In this document: one piece after another, positions 21,566-28,533 of the stretch
How the letters are laid out: every line of letters begins with the position of its first letter
Position numbering within the stretch: the stretch's first letter is position 1
DNA from: JBBDWJ01 sp040902925
GTDB lineage: Bacteria; Acidobacteriota; Terriglobia; Bryobacterales; UBA6623
DNA length: 29,251 nt
Assembly (NCBI GenBank): GCA_040902925.1
Contig: JBBDWJ010000166.1
Location: 1 to 29,251, forward strand
Reading direction: 5' to 3'
Notes under the pieces: generated by a model
The model's input: only the letters and a program-made list of their open reading frames with translations
What the model was told of the DNA's origin: nothing
Database searches by the model: none
Translations under genes and position numbers: made by a program

Positions 21566-21996
21566 GAATTGTGCTTGACACGGGCGTGCTCGTTCGAGCA
21601 AACGCCCGGTCGAAAGGCCCAGCCAGAGAACTCCTGACAACGATCCTCGGCGGGCCACACACGCTCGTTAGCTCTCCCTTCCTTTTAGCTGAAGCCGAAA
21701 GGGTAATGTACTATCCGCGCCTGCGTGAGCTATTGCGTCTCACTGACCACGAGATACGCGAGCACCTGGATCTTGTCCAACGCCTCTCCGAAGTGGTCGA
21801 GGCGGTTGTGGCGGAACCGGTCGTCCTCAGTGATCCCGATGATGATCCCGTGGTTTACACCGCTGTGACGGGTCGCGCCGATGCCCTATGTACTCTGGAT
21901 CAGCACCTTCGTCATCCATCCGTCGCCGCCTTCTGTGCCCGTCGTGGGATCTCGGTCCTCACCGACGTGGAACTGCGGCGCGTGCTTCGTTCTTAG
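21562..21996 (+). CDS. PIN-domain toxin (type II toxin-antitoxin ribonuclease)
   Basis: The product is 144 residues from a GTG start overlapping the antitoxin stop. The acidic metal-binding residues of a PIN nuclease are all present: Asp6 in MRIVLDTGVLVRA, Glu44 in SSPFLLAEAERV, Asp95 in LSDPDDDPVVYTAV, and Asp113 in ALCTLDQHL. Length and order match the 'putative toxin component, PIN family' group, which cleaves RNA. It appears complete, making this the only intact toxin-antitoxin module in the window. It ends 6 nt from the convergent nagA stop. Confidence 0.88.
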   Translation: MRIVLDTGVLVRANARSKGPARELLTTILGGPHTLVSSPFLLAEAERVMYYPRLRELLRLTDHEIREHLDLVQRLSEVVEAVVAEPVVLSDPDDDPVVYTAVTGRADALCTLDQHLRHPSVAAFCARRGISVLTDVELRRVLRS

Positions 21997-22002
21997 CCGC
22001 GC

Positions 22003-23145
22003 CTAGGCCAGAGGATCCACCGCCGACACCACCGTCTCCACAATCTCAACCTCCTGGGCCTTGGGATCAAAACGAAACAAAATAAAATCCGCCACGTCAC
22101 CAGGCTGCAAGAACCCTTTACGGCCTTCCAGCGCAATGCCACGCGCGGCGTTGCAAGTGCCGGTCTTGAGCGCGTCAGAGAGGGGAAGTCCGGCGAAGCG
22201 CATCAGGTTGCCCAGCGCGCGATCCATGCGCAGCGCCGAACCCGCCAGGCGGCGGCTGTCCGTAAGCTCGACCCGCATCGCCGGAGTCAGTTCCACCTCG
22301 AGATGGCCGAAACGGTAGATGCCAGGAGGGCAGCCCGCCGGCGGCACTGCATCGGTCGTCAGAATCGAGCGGTCAACACCCTTGGCGCGAATGCCGACCT
22401 TCACAAACGACGGCGTCAGGTGAATGCCATCCACAATAAAGCTCGCCCAAAGCTCATCAGCCGCCATCTGATGAATGATGTAATTGTCATGCCGTGCAAT
22501 CTGAGCGTGCGAGCCGTTGCCCAGGTGCGTGCTCATGGTTGCGCCGGCGTTGATGGCGTCGCGGATCTGCTGCTCGTTCGCGTTGGTATGGCCGATCGCA
22601 ACGACGATGCCGATCGCGGCAAGGTGTTCGATGACCGCCGCCGCTCCTTCGGCCTCGGGCGCGAGCGTAAGCAGCCGGATATTCCCTTCGGCCGCTTCCT
22701 GAAACTGTTCGAACTCCTCGATCGACGGCGTCCGCACATGCTCTACGGGATGCGCCCCGCGAGGACCATCAAGAGGCGAAATCCACGGCCCCTCGACATG
22801 AAAGCCGCACATCATCGGGCCTTCGGGCAACTCGCGCCGGGCCCGCGCCAGGTTCCGTAGCGACCCGCAAATGTTCTCGTTCGAGCCGGTGATGACGGTC
22901 GGGCAGAATCGAGTGACCCCGGTCGCCCGCATCTCGCGAATCGACCGCCCGATATCTTCCAAGGGCGTATGCGGCGAGTTGTAGTCCACGCCGGCGAAGC
23001 CGTTGACCTGAATATCGATCAACCCCGGCGCGATCCAAAGGTCCGTCTCCGCATCCGGCGCTTTCTCAACGGAGCGGATGCGGCCGTTCTCTTCGATCAA
23101 GCGAATCGGCGTTGCCGTAAGAGGCGACAAGGCAGTGTGAATCAT
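22003..23145 (-). CDS. nagA: N-acetylglucosamine-6-phosphate deacetylase
   Basis: The product is 380 residues, an amidohydrolase-superfamily TIM barrel. It removes acetate from GlcNAc-6-phosphate in amino-sugar and cell-wall recycling. Motifs seen are APGLIDIQVNGFAGVD (39-54), the metal-binding HVEGPWISP (Glu118), AIGHTNA (His186), THLGNGSHAQIARHDN (His207), and the catalytic Asp in LTTDAVPPAG (Asp265). QVNG in place of HxH at the first barrel strand is as in the E. coli enzyme. HLGNGS replaces the more usual HLFNAM, which may alter specificity. nagB is not nearby. A 99-nt gap separates it from a divergent antitoxin-like gene. Confidence 0.88.
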   Translation of the reverse strand: MIHTALSPLTATPIRLIEENGRIRSVEKAPDAETDLWIAPGLIDIQVNGFAGVDYNSPHTPLEDIGRSIREMRATGVTRFCPTVITGSNENICGSLRNLARARRELPEGPMMCGFHVEGPWISPLDGPRGAHPVEHVRTPSIEEFEQFQEAAEGNIRLLTLAPEAEGAAAVIEHLAAIGIVVAIGHTNANEQQIRDAINAGATMSTHLGNGSHAQIARHDNYIIHQMAADELWASFIVDGIHLTPSFVKVGIRAKGVDRSILTTDAVPPAGCPPGIYRFGHLEVELTPAMRVELTDSRRLAGSALRMDRALGNLMRFAGLPLSDALKTGTCNAARGIALEGRKGFLQPGDVADFILFRFDPKAQEVEIVETVVSAVDPLA

Positions 23146-23184
23146 CGTCCGATCAGTGTGGCACAGCCGCCCTCAAATTTCCCA

Positions 23185-23212
23185 TTTGTTCCATTGAGCG
23201 CAGCGCTACAAT
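23185..23212 (+). promoter_or_regulatory. Possible promoter and palindrome upstream of the orphan antitoxin
   Basis: TTTGTT (23185-23190) and TACAAT (23207-23212) are 16 nt apart. A perfect agcgc-a-gcgct palindrome (23197-23207) touches the -10 box, a typical position for antitoxin autoregulation. Confidence 0.35.
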
Positions 23213-23244
23213 GACGCTATCGTGGAAAAAGTGGAGCCCCAGTC

Positions 23245-23499
23245 ATGACCGTGACCATCAACCTCCCGCCAGAGACGGAAAAAGCGCTTAGGGCGCAGGC
23301 AAAAGCGCAGGGCCTGACCGTGGAAGACTGGCTCCTACGCTTGGCCGAGCGAGCCGCCGAACAACCCGCCAAAGCGAGAAAGCAATTCGACAACCTCTCC
23401 GACCTTCTGCTCGCCTCTCCGTTGGCCGGAGCCGATCTCAATCTGGAGCGATCCCAGGATTATCCCCGCCAAGCCAACTCGAACAATTTGGCAATATAA
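23245..23499 (+). CDS. Orphan ribbon-helix-helix-like antitoxin (toxin missing)
   Basis: The product is 84 residues. It begins MTVTINLPPETEKALRAQAKAQGLTVEDWLLRLAERA, a beta-strand plus two helices as in ribbon-helix-helix antitoxins. It ends with a neutralising tail LAGADLNLERSQDYPRQ, recalling the 'NLERSKDYPR' ending of antitoxins that precede PIN toxins. The last residues (ANSNNLAI) differ from the usual ending, and no toxin follows. Instead, 3 nt after the stop comes a ggtgactgtcccc repeat end (23503-23516). The toxin was probably lost by deletion or insertion at that point. Confidence 0.65.
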   Translation: MTVTINLPPETEKALRAQAKAQGLTVEDWLLRLAERAAEQPAKARKQFDNLSDLLLASPLAGADLNLERSQDYPRQANSNNLAI

Positions 23500-23502
23500 C
23501 GT

Positions 23503-23516
23503 GGTGACTGTCCCCC
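23503..23516. repeat. Partial copy of the gggacagtcaccc element
   Basis: The sequence ggtgactgtccccc matches the right arm of the element at 7569-7632. It directly follows an orphaned antitoxin. No matching left arm was seen nearby. Confidence 0.6.
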
Positions 23517-23613
23517 CTGGGTCCAGCAGTCGGGCTGATCCCGGCGTCGAGCCGTCTCTCACATTGCCCAATGAAAAATGTGTTGGATTTTGGGAAACTG
23601 ATGATCTTAACCC

Positions 23614-24201
23614 TTGAGCATCGACATCAATCCAAGGCATTTAAAAGGAGGGCCGTGGACAGACGGCTACGCGCTCGACTCTCACACCCTGGGAAGCACA
23701 TATCTGGGCGACAACCCGGCAGGCTATCCGATGTTCGACACAAAGAGAACCCACGCGGGCGAACTGCTGTACCGCTTGAAGTACCGCGGCGACCAAACAG
23801 CGGTAGATCCACTAGCCGACGCCGCGGCACAGTTCGTCCAGGCTACTTGGCCCTTGATCCTGGATGCCATTGTTCCCGCCCCGCCGTCGAATGCGCGCAG
23901 GATTCAGCCAGTGGATGTCGTCGCGCAAGCCCTCGGCGCCCGGCTTAACATTCCGGTGTGTTCGGAGTGTCTCAGGAAGGTCAAGGAGACGCCGCAACTC
24001 AAGGACATTAGCGAGTACAATAAACGAGCAGAAGCGCTCAAGGACGCCTTCACGGCGGCGCCGGAGTACGCTGCCGGCAAGTGCGTCCTGCTTTTCGATG
24101 ATCTCTACGGCTCAGGTGCGACAGTCGGCCATATCGTCGAAGTGCTCAGAAACCAAGGGCAGGCAAAGGCGGTCTATCTCCTGACCCTAACGGCGAAGTA
24201 G
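23614..24201 (+). CDS. ComF-like phosphoribosyltransferase paired with a SLOG protein
   Basis: The product is 195 residues from a TTG at 23614. An in-frame TAA at 23608-23610 blocks any earlier start, and no ribosome binding site is obvious. The N-terminal part (WTDGYALDSHTLGSTYLG...FDTKRTHAGELLYRLKYRGD) is a conserved-looking lead-in. A type I PRTase core follows, with IVPAPPSNARRIQPVDVVAQALG, KVKETPQLKDISEYNKRAEALKDAF, and the PRPP-binding VLLFDDLYGSGATV (about 157-170), in which the two Asp residues are intact. The zinc-ribbon N-terminus of true ComF is absent. The next gene starts 4 nt downstream, so they are co-translated. A role in nucleotide metabolism or nucleotide-signal handling is inferred; the real substrate is unknown. 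Confidence 0.78.
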   Translation: MSIDINPRHLKGGPWTDGYALDSHTLGSTYLGDNPAGYPMFDTKRTHAGELLYRLKYRGDQTAVDPLADAAAQFVQATWPLILDAIVPAPPSNARRIQPVDVVAQALGARLNIPVCSECLRKVKETPQLKDISEYNKRAEALKDAFTAAPEYAAGKCVLLFDDLYGSGATVGHIVEVLRNQGQAKAVYLLTLTAK

Positions 24202-24205
24202 GCGC

Positions 24206-24751
24206 ATGAACGTTTTCATCGGCGGCTCAAGAGCAGTTTCCAAGCTGAACCAAGTCATCCACGAGCGCCTGGACGACCTGGTGCGCCGCGGCTGCACGAT
24301 TTTCATCGGCGACGCCAACGGCGCGGACAAAGCCGTCCAGGCCTACTTCGCGGAACGGAGCTACCAAGACGTCGTCGTCTTCTGCATGGAGCAGTGCCGC
24401 AACAACGTTGGCTCATGGCCGACCCGACGAATCGACCCGCCCGCTGGAGGAAGGGGCTTCGCTTACTACGCCGCCAAAGACCTGGCAATGTCCAAAGAAG
24501 CGCAATGCGGCCTGATGCTATGGGATGCCAAGAGCAAAGGCACTCTCCAGAACATGTTGAACCTTGTCGGGGCAGGCAAGCGCACCTTGGTTTATTTCGC
24601 ACCGACCAAAGACTTTCACGTCCTCGCGAACGAACAGGACTTGCAGTCGCTACTGGCCCTCTGCCAGAAAAGCCACCTCGACGCCGCATCACGCGGCCTT
24701 GGACTCAAAACCTCACTCAGTCAACTGCCGCTGTCGCTTTCCAGGCCGTAG
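24206..24751 (+). CDS. SLOG-superfamily (YspA/cpYpsA-like) nucleotide-binding protein
   Basis: The product is 181 residues. MNVFIGGSRAVSKLNQVIHERLDDLVRRGCTIFIGDANGADKAVQAYF shows the two SLOG landmarks: GGSR after the first strand and the GDANGAD loop that binds nucleotide-sugar or nucleotide phosphates. Later come a conserved-looking CMEQCRNNVGSW segment and LMLWDAKSKGTLQNMLNLVGAGKRTLVY, the Rossmann-like C-terminal half. SLOG proteins include LOG cytokinin hydrolases, DprA, and sensor domains in nucleotide-dependent defence systems. The 4-nt gap to the phosphoribosyltransferase suggests a two-enzyme unit handling a phosphoribosylated or nucleotide compound. Confidence 0.78.
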   Translation: MNVFIGGSRAVSKLNQVIHERLDDLVRRGCTIFIGDANGADKAVQAYFAERSYQDVVVFCMEQCRNNVGSWPTRRIDPPAGGRGFAYYAAKDLAMSKEAQCGLMLWDAKSKGTLQNMLNLVGAGKRTLVYFAPTKDFHVLANEQDLQSLLALCQKSHLDAASRGLGLKTSLSQLPLSLSRP

Positions 24752-24793
24752 CAACGGCCTGCCCGCGAGTGTCTGCCACGGATCTCCAAACGT

Positions 24794-24822
24794 TTGACTT
24801 TTGCCGTTTGTTCGCCTATGCT
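24794..24822 (+). promoter_or_regulatory. Good sigma70-type promoter for the HEPN-like gene
   Basis: TTGACT (24794-24799) and TATGCT (24817-24822) are separated by exactly 17 nt, in a locally AT-richer stretch upstream of the low-GC gene. It is the best consensus promoter seen in the window. Confidence 0.6.
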
Positions 24823-24919
24823 TAGCTCGATATAGGTCCTCGATTCGGCATCGCATTGCAGCGTCTACGTGCGGCTGCCGCTCGGCCCAGGATGTTGTTT
24901 TGCCGATTTGGAACCAATC

Positions 24920-26590
24920 ATGAGCTCACGGCCGTCCGCTGAAACGGCGGTTTTCGATACTAACCCGCTGGTTGATCTTGAGCGAGAATCACGCATTTGG
25001 CACGTCAGGCAGCGCTTCGATGCTTGGACAAAGGAGCTTCAGCATGAGCCATGGATATGTGCACTTGAACCATTCGCCACAAGACGGCCGCTCGTATATT
25101 TCGACGGTGCGCTCGTTCAGAGCGTTATGGATACACTCGCTAGGGTCGGTGACGACCTCCCGGTAGTGATCGAAGCGCTTGACCAGCCACTAACACACGC
25201 CATCTACAGTTTGATGAGTCCTTCGCCTAGCTGGACCAAGGAGAGGACGATGCGACTCAGCAGTAGCTCAATCAGTGAGTTTGCTGAGTTCGAGCAGATT
25301 TGGCATCCAGAGTACAGCCGGTATGCAGAACATTGCTTCAATCATCTCATCAATCTTTTGCTTGCCGTTTTCGAGGTGAGAGAGGGGAAGCAGTATCGCA
25401 ATCAAACGTTGGCTAACAGAGTCGAAGTGCTCCGGTCGAAAGGGTTAGAAGAGTTATGCGCTGGCTTCAATGCCCGTATACGCAATGCGGTAGCACATGG
25501 AACGATCGAGTTCAGAGACTTTGGTGTTCGTTATATCGACCGCGTAAAGGCGGAAGAGATTCCCGGGTTTCAGTTCTTCGAGTTCTTCGATGATTTGGTA
25601 AGCACTTGCCACTCCATCGTCATTGGGCTTTTGATCGCACTAATGCGTGTATGGCCAGCCGTGCGAACCGCTGGCTTTCAACGCCTACCTCTCGGAGTGC
25701 GTTTTCTGGGGATTCGTGGAGAATGCACCCACAGATATTTCGAGTTAGTGCGGCTAACGCCGAGCTCCCTCGCTGGTCAAAATCAGATGATGGCAAGTGT
25801 CAGGTCTCGCTTTGCAGACAGGGAATGGCACATGCGCGAGGCTCTGTTCCTGTCGGCTCAGATCCAGGACTTTGGGGCAGAAAGTGTGGAACGTATAGGT
25901 GTATCCATAGACTGCGGTAAATCAGTGCCGGCGTCCGTCTTTGTACGCAACCAAGCTCTACTGCGGTTCCGCCTGGGGCAAGACGGGCCCGAGGAGATAA
26001 TCGATGCCGACTTACTGTGGTACAAACGGCGCCTGAAGAGTAGGAAGCTACTCGCCTACCGAATGATTCTTCCACTCGTTTACGAAAGGATCGCACGCAA
26101 CTATTGGCGCGAAATGCAGGAAACGACTGGCTGGGTACGCCTAGGCAGCTTGTACGAGATCCGCGATGTGAGAAATGTCAGCTCAACTGGACACAGGAGA
26201 TTAGAAGCGGTTTTTACCTTAAAAGATCCTCGAATATCCGAAGACCGTCAATTGCTTCGTAGGATTATTAAACATGCTGTAACCCGCCTGAGAAGAAATA
26301 GAATGCCCCTTGTCGATTTTGGAGCGACGCGGGGCTTGCCGTTAAGACCAAAATATGTATTTGTTCGAGGCTATCAAGTAGATAAATGCCTCAGGCGTCT
26401 GGATGGCCACAGAATACGCGAGAGGAACGCTCTTTTCAGGGCCGAGTGGATCGGAGTTCGGAAGCGGCCGGCCCTGTTCGTTAAGAGCCCCCATGAATTT
26501 ATCGGCTCAATCAGGGTCATGTGGTACGACAGCACCCATTGGGACCGCTTGACAGCCAAAATGAATGAGGCTGAGAACGCGGCAGACTAG
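24920..26590 (+). CDS. Unrecognised lower-GC protein with a HEPN-type RX4H motif
   Basis: The product is 556 residues from the ATG at 24920. The frame is open back to 24869, but the first 17 residues there look non-coding. It is not recognised as a named family. Residues about 125-240 are helical and contain GFNARIRNAVAHGTIEF, where Arg188-Asn-Ala-Val-Ala-His193 matches the RX4H active site of HEPN ribonucleases, followed by a helix (FFDDLVSTCHSIVIGLLIALM). Residues 250-556 are alpha/beta, rich in Arg and aromatic residues, with no motif I can name. Base composition is close to 50% G+C by eye against over 60% in neighbours, codon use is unlike the flanking genes, and it has its own strong promoter. 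These fit recent acquisition. A toxin or anti-phage effector role is inferred from the HEPN motif alone. Confidence 0.6.
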   Translation: MSSRPSAETAVFDTNPLVDLERESRIWHVRQRFDAWTKELQHEPWICALEPFATRRPLVYFDGALVQSVMDTLARVGDDLPVVIEALDQPLTHAIYSLMSPSPSWTKERTMRLSSSSISEFAEFEQIWHPEYSRYAEHCFNHLINLLLAVFEVREGKQYRNQTLANRVEVLRSKGLEELCAGFNARIRNAVAHGTIEFRDFGVRYIDRVKAEEIPGFQFFEFFDDLVSTCHSIVIGLLIALMRVWPAVRTAGFQRLPLGVRFLGIRGECTHRYFELVRLTPSSLAGQNQMMASVRSRFADREWHMREALFLSAQIQDFGAESVERIGVSIDCGKSVPASVFVRNQALLRFRLGQDGPEEIIDADLLWYKRRLKSRKLLAYRMILPLVYERIARNYWREMQETTGWVRLGSLYEIRDVRNVSSTGHRRLEAVFTLKDPRISEDRQLLRRIIKHAVTRLRRNRMPLVDFGATRGLPLRPKYVFVRGYQVDKCLRRLDGHRIRERNALFRAEWIGVRKRPALFVKSPHEFIGSIRVMWYDSTHWDRLTAKMNEAENAAD

Positions 26591-26613
26591 AAACCGTTGG
26601 GCCTCGCCAGATG

Positions 26614-26636
26614 AGGGTGGAGGGACAGGTCACCCT
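26614..26636. repeat. Short agggtg/caccct hairpin carrying a gggacagGtcaccct element end
   Basis: Arms agggtg (26614-26619) and caccct (26631-26636) are perfect complements. The enclosed sequence gggacaggtcaccct resembles the arm of the element at 7569-7632 with one extra g. It abuts the broken end of a toxin gene on the minus strand. Confidence 0.5.
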
Positions 26637-26839
26637 AAACCCCTATTCACGCAGCACGGCCAGAGCCGGTAGTGCAGGCCAACCCGCGCGGACCAAAAGC
26701 GGCCCATCTTCTTGAAGTGGAGGGAAGGGTGCTGGGGATCTCCCCGCAGCAGGTCGTACGATTGATCCGCTAATCGCTGGATCTCTTGCGGAAGCTGGCG
26801 ATAGCAGCGCCAGAACCTGGGGTTGGCGCGGTGTGTCAC
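26630..26839 (-). pseudogene. Frameshifted and truncated RelE/ParE-like toxin
   Basis: From a GTG at 26839 the reading is THRANPRFWRCYRQLPQEIQRLADQSYDLL then HPSLHFKKMGRFWSARVGLHYR, a typical RelE-superfamily toxin core. After LHYR the frame goes out of register (LWPCCVNRGLG). In the neighbouring frame the expected continuation ALAVLRE appears, then a stop at 26643-26645. So there is a one-base indel near 26660-26670, and the remaining residues (usually a WFWIGSHAEYD-like end carrying catalytic positions) are absent. The gene runs directly into the repeat element at 26614-26636. The start overlaps the antitoxin stop (GTGA), so the original operon layout is still visible. Confidence 0.7.
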
Positions 26840-27036
26840 CGATCCGTGCAGCGGCCCTCGCGCAAATCGCGCAAAGCTTCGTCAGCCAATGCGTCAAGGC
26901 GTCCTGCCGCTACGTATTTTTCGATCTGACGGTCCCACAGTGCGCCGTCAAACTCGGCAAACCATTTGCGGAATTCCGCAAGCTCGGTGGGGGAAAGCCG
27001 ACGAACAGCATCCTCGACCTGCTCAATCGTGCTCAT
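26836..27036 (-). CDS. Antitoxin of the broken RelE-like module
   Basis: The product is 66 residues from the ATG at 27036, chosen because a gaggag site lies 5 nt upstream; the upstream in-frame start at 27072 lacks one. MSTIEQVEDAVRRLSPTELAEFRKWFAEFDGALWDRQIEKYVAAGRLDALADEAL is the usual form of small antitoxins that pair with the 'HPSLHFKK' type of RelE toxin: an N-terminal helix pair, an aromatic FRKWFAEFD block, and a C-terminal wrapping helix. The overlapping toxin gene is damaged, so this antitoxin is probably orphaned. Confidence 0.75.
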   Translation of the reverse strand: MSTIEQVEDAVRRLSPTELAEFRKWFAEFDGALWDRQIEKYVAAGRLDALADEALRDLREGRCTDR

Positions 27037-27553
27037 ACTCCTCAGGTTACCGCCCCGCCGAGTGGGGCGCAAGGCGGTTCACTTTTGGAAACTTACTGTC
27101 TTTCGCTGCACTCGGCGGCCTCCGCCGCTCGCTGAAACTCGGCCAATCGGCGGCGGCTCGAGCCTTCGGCCCAACGCCTGTTCTACGGGCCTCACGGAGG
27201 GAGCCGACACGCCGCAAGTATGTCGGGACTGCTGCCAGCCGCGAAGCGGCGCCGGAAAATAGCCCAGGGTGCAGCCGCCGGCGGAACCCTGGGTGCAAAG
27301 ACCTATCCACCGCCCCCAGCGCCCTGTAAAGGCGAGGGAAGGACCGCTTCCGTCGCCATTGCAGGGCTCTTCTCCAGAGGACCCGGTGACCCAGGATTTC
27401 GCATGCGCCTTCCCCGATCCTTCAACGTCGGCGCCGCCATCAGGCTCTGAATCGTTGGCGCACGGGTGAGATAATGTGTGCAGGCTTCCACCTGCGTATG
27501 TGCCTTCGATGGTTGGCTGCCGGCCACGGCTTCAGAGAACGTTGGGAGGGGAA
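27037..27553. other. Gene-free stretch of interspersed-repeat-like sequence
   Basis: About 500 nt with no credible gene. The short frames on both strands are low-complexity Arg/Pro/Ala. It includes cccagggt (27263-27270) and accctggg (27286-27293), a perfect 8-bp inverted repeat around a gccgccggcgg core, and a gcagg/cctgc hairpin at 27480-27495. The block gcgaagcggcgccggaaa...accctgggtgcaaa resembles a repeat dispersed in acidobacterial and planctomycete intergenic DNA, from memory only. Confidence 0.45.
27263..27293. repeat. cccagggt/accctggg inverted repeat with GC-rich core
   Basis: Perfect 8-bp arms flank a 15-nt loop that itself contains ccgccggcgg. It is likely an interspersed palindromic element rather than a terminator, since no coding gene ends just upstream on either strand. 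Confidence 0.5.
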
Positions 27554-27766
27554 TTGAGGAGAAATTTCACTGCAGTCATTGAGAAAGATGCGCACACGGG
27601 ACTCTATGTAGGCTACGTTCCTGGTTTCGCCGGCGCGCACTCGCAAGCCGAAACGCTCGACGAGCTGAACCGAAACCTCCACGAAGTCATCGCAATGCTT
27701 CTCGAAGATACGGAACCTCAACTCGACGCCGAGTTCGTCGGAACGCAACAGGTCTCGGTCGCCTGA
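27554..27766 (+). CDS. Orphan HicB-like antitoxin
   Basis: The product is 70 residues from a TTG at 27554, preceded by gggagggg. The earlier in-frame start (27476) adds a non-conserved Arg/Pro tail. NFTAVIEKDAHTGLYVGYVPGFAGAHSQAETLDELNRNLHEVIAMLLED is a complete HicB partial-RNase-H-fold domain: strand, IEKDxxTGxYVGYVPGxxGAHSQ, then the first long helix. The usual HicA toxin (a 60-80 residue double-stranded-RNA-binding-like RNase) is found neither upstream nor downstream, so the antitoxin is alone. Small HicB-like proteins without HicA are common in bacteria. Confidence 0.75.
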   Translation: MRRNFTAVIEKDAHTGLYVGYVPGFAGAHSQAETLDELNRNLHEVIAMLLEDTEPQLDAEFVGTQQVSVA

Positions 27767-27768
27767 CC

Positions 27769-27885
27769 ATGGCGCCGTGCAATTCACACCGACCTCACCC
27801 CGCCCGCCGCCGCCCCACGCACGATATCGTCTTACGGTTTGAGAGTGGCCGTATCTTCGACGTCGAGTTGCTGGACTATCACTAA
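27769..27885 (+). pseudogene. Possible remnant of a HigB toxin C-terminus
   Basis: A 38-residue frame from the ATG at 27769 ends DIVLRFESGRIFDVELLDYH. The terminal 'DVE(I/L)xDYH' with a stop 18 nt before a higA-like start is the usual end of HigB toxins preceding MPMKNPPHPG-type HigA. The preceding residues are Pro/Arg-rich and unrelated, so the toxin body would have been lost. Alternatively it is the end of another small protein, and the match is too short to settle. Confidence 0.35.
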
Positions 27886-27903
27886 GCTGGAGGGAGAATT
27901 GCC

Positions 27904-28195
27904 ATGCCGATGAAGAATCCTCCGCACCCGGGCCGAATCATAGGTCAGGATTGCCTCGACGCTAAACCTGTCGGTGACCGAAGGAGCGAAGCGGCTAGGC
28001 GTGAGCAGGACCACCCTGTCGCGCCTGATCAACGGCAAGGCGGGCATCTCGGCCGACATGGCAATCCGGCTGGAGAAAATGGGCTGGTCCACGGCCGGGC
28101 AGTGGCTCCGCCTCCAGACCGCATACGATCCCGCGCAGGCCCGCCACCATGAAGACGATATCCGAGTCGAACGTTACGAGGCGCAGCCCGCCTGA
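27904..28195 (+). pseudogene. higA: Frameshifted HigA-type antitoxin
   Basis: The ATG at 27904 (after ggaggga) opens MPMKNPPHPGRIIGQDCLDA, the standard HigA beginning. At about 27960-27966 the frame is lost. Moving one frame over gives NLSVTEGAKRLGVSRTTLSRLINGKAGISADMAIRLEKMGW, then WLRLQTAYDPAQARHHEDDIRVE to a stop at 28193-28195: a complete HTH_XRE antitoxin. Loss of two bases (a 'ct' would restore a CLDALNLSV join) explains it. The HTH and C-terminal tail are otherwise intact, so the damage may be recent or a sequencing/assembly slip. Confidence 0.8.
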
Positions 28196-28533
28196 AAGCT
28201 CATTCACGCCCCCACAAGAAAACCTTACCACCTCGTTTTCAATACTTTACGCGAATAACCCACACGAAAAGCTTGGCCGCCCCGCATAAAATAGAAGAAG
28301 GAGCCCGAAAAGACCAAACGGCTCGATTCCAAGCATACGCAATTCGGAGCACCGCCCCAGAGACGCCGCAAAGGGACGCGATGCCGCACAGAGACCGACG
28401 CCGCACAGAGACAGTGGAGAGAGAGGCCGTTGGGCGGCATTGAGAGCCCGCCGACAGCCCGGTCCAAGAAAAAAACACCGGCATTTCACCCAATCCAAGC
28501 CAAGGCGAACCGCCAAAAGGGGGACCAACAGCA
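28196..28533. other. Gene-free leader region with short tandem repeats
   Basis: About 340 nt with unusual composition: C- and A-rich on the plus strand and nearly free of G+T runs. It contains a 13-nt direct repeat gccgcacagagac at 28383-28395 and 28400-28412 (period 17). A ggggg stretch at about 28519-28523 could serve as ribosome binding site for the ATG at 28534. No gene was recognised on either strand. Confidence 0.4.
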
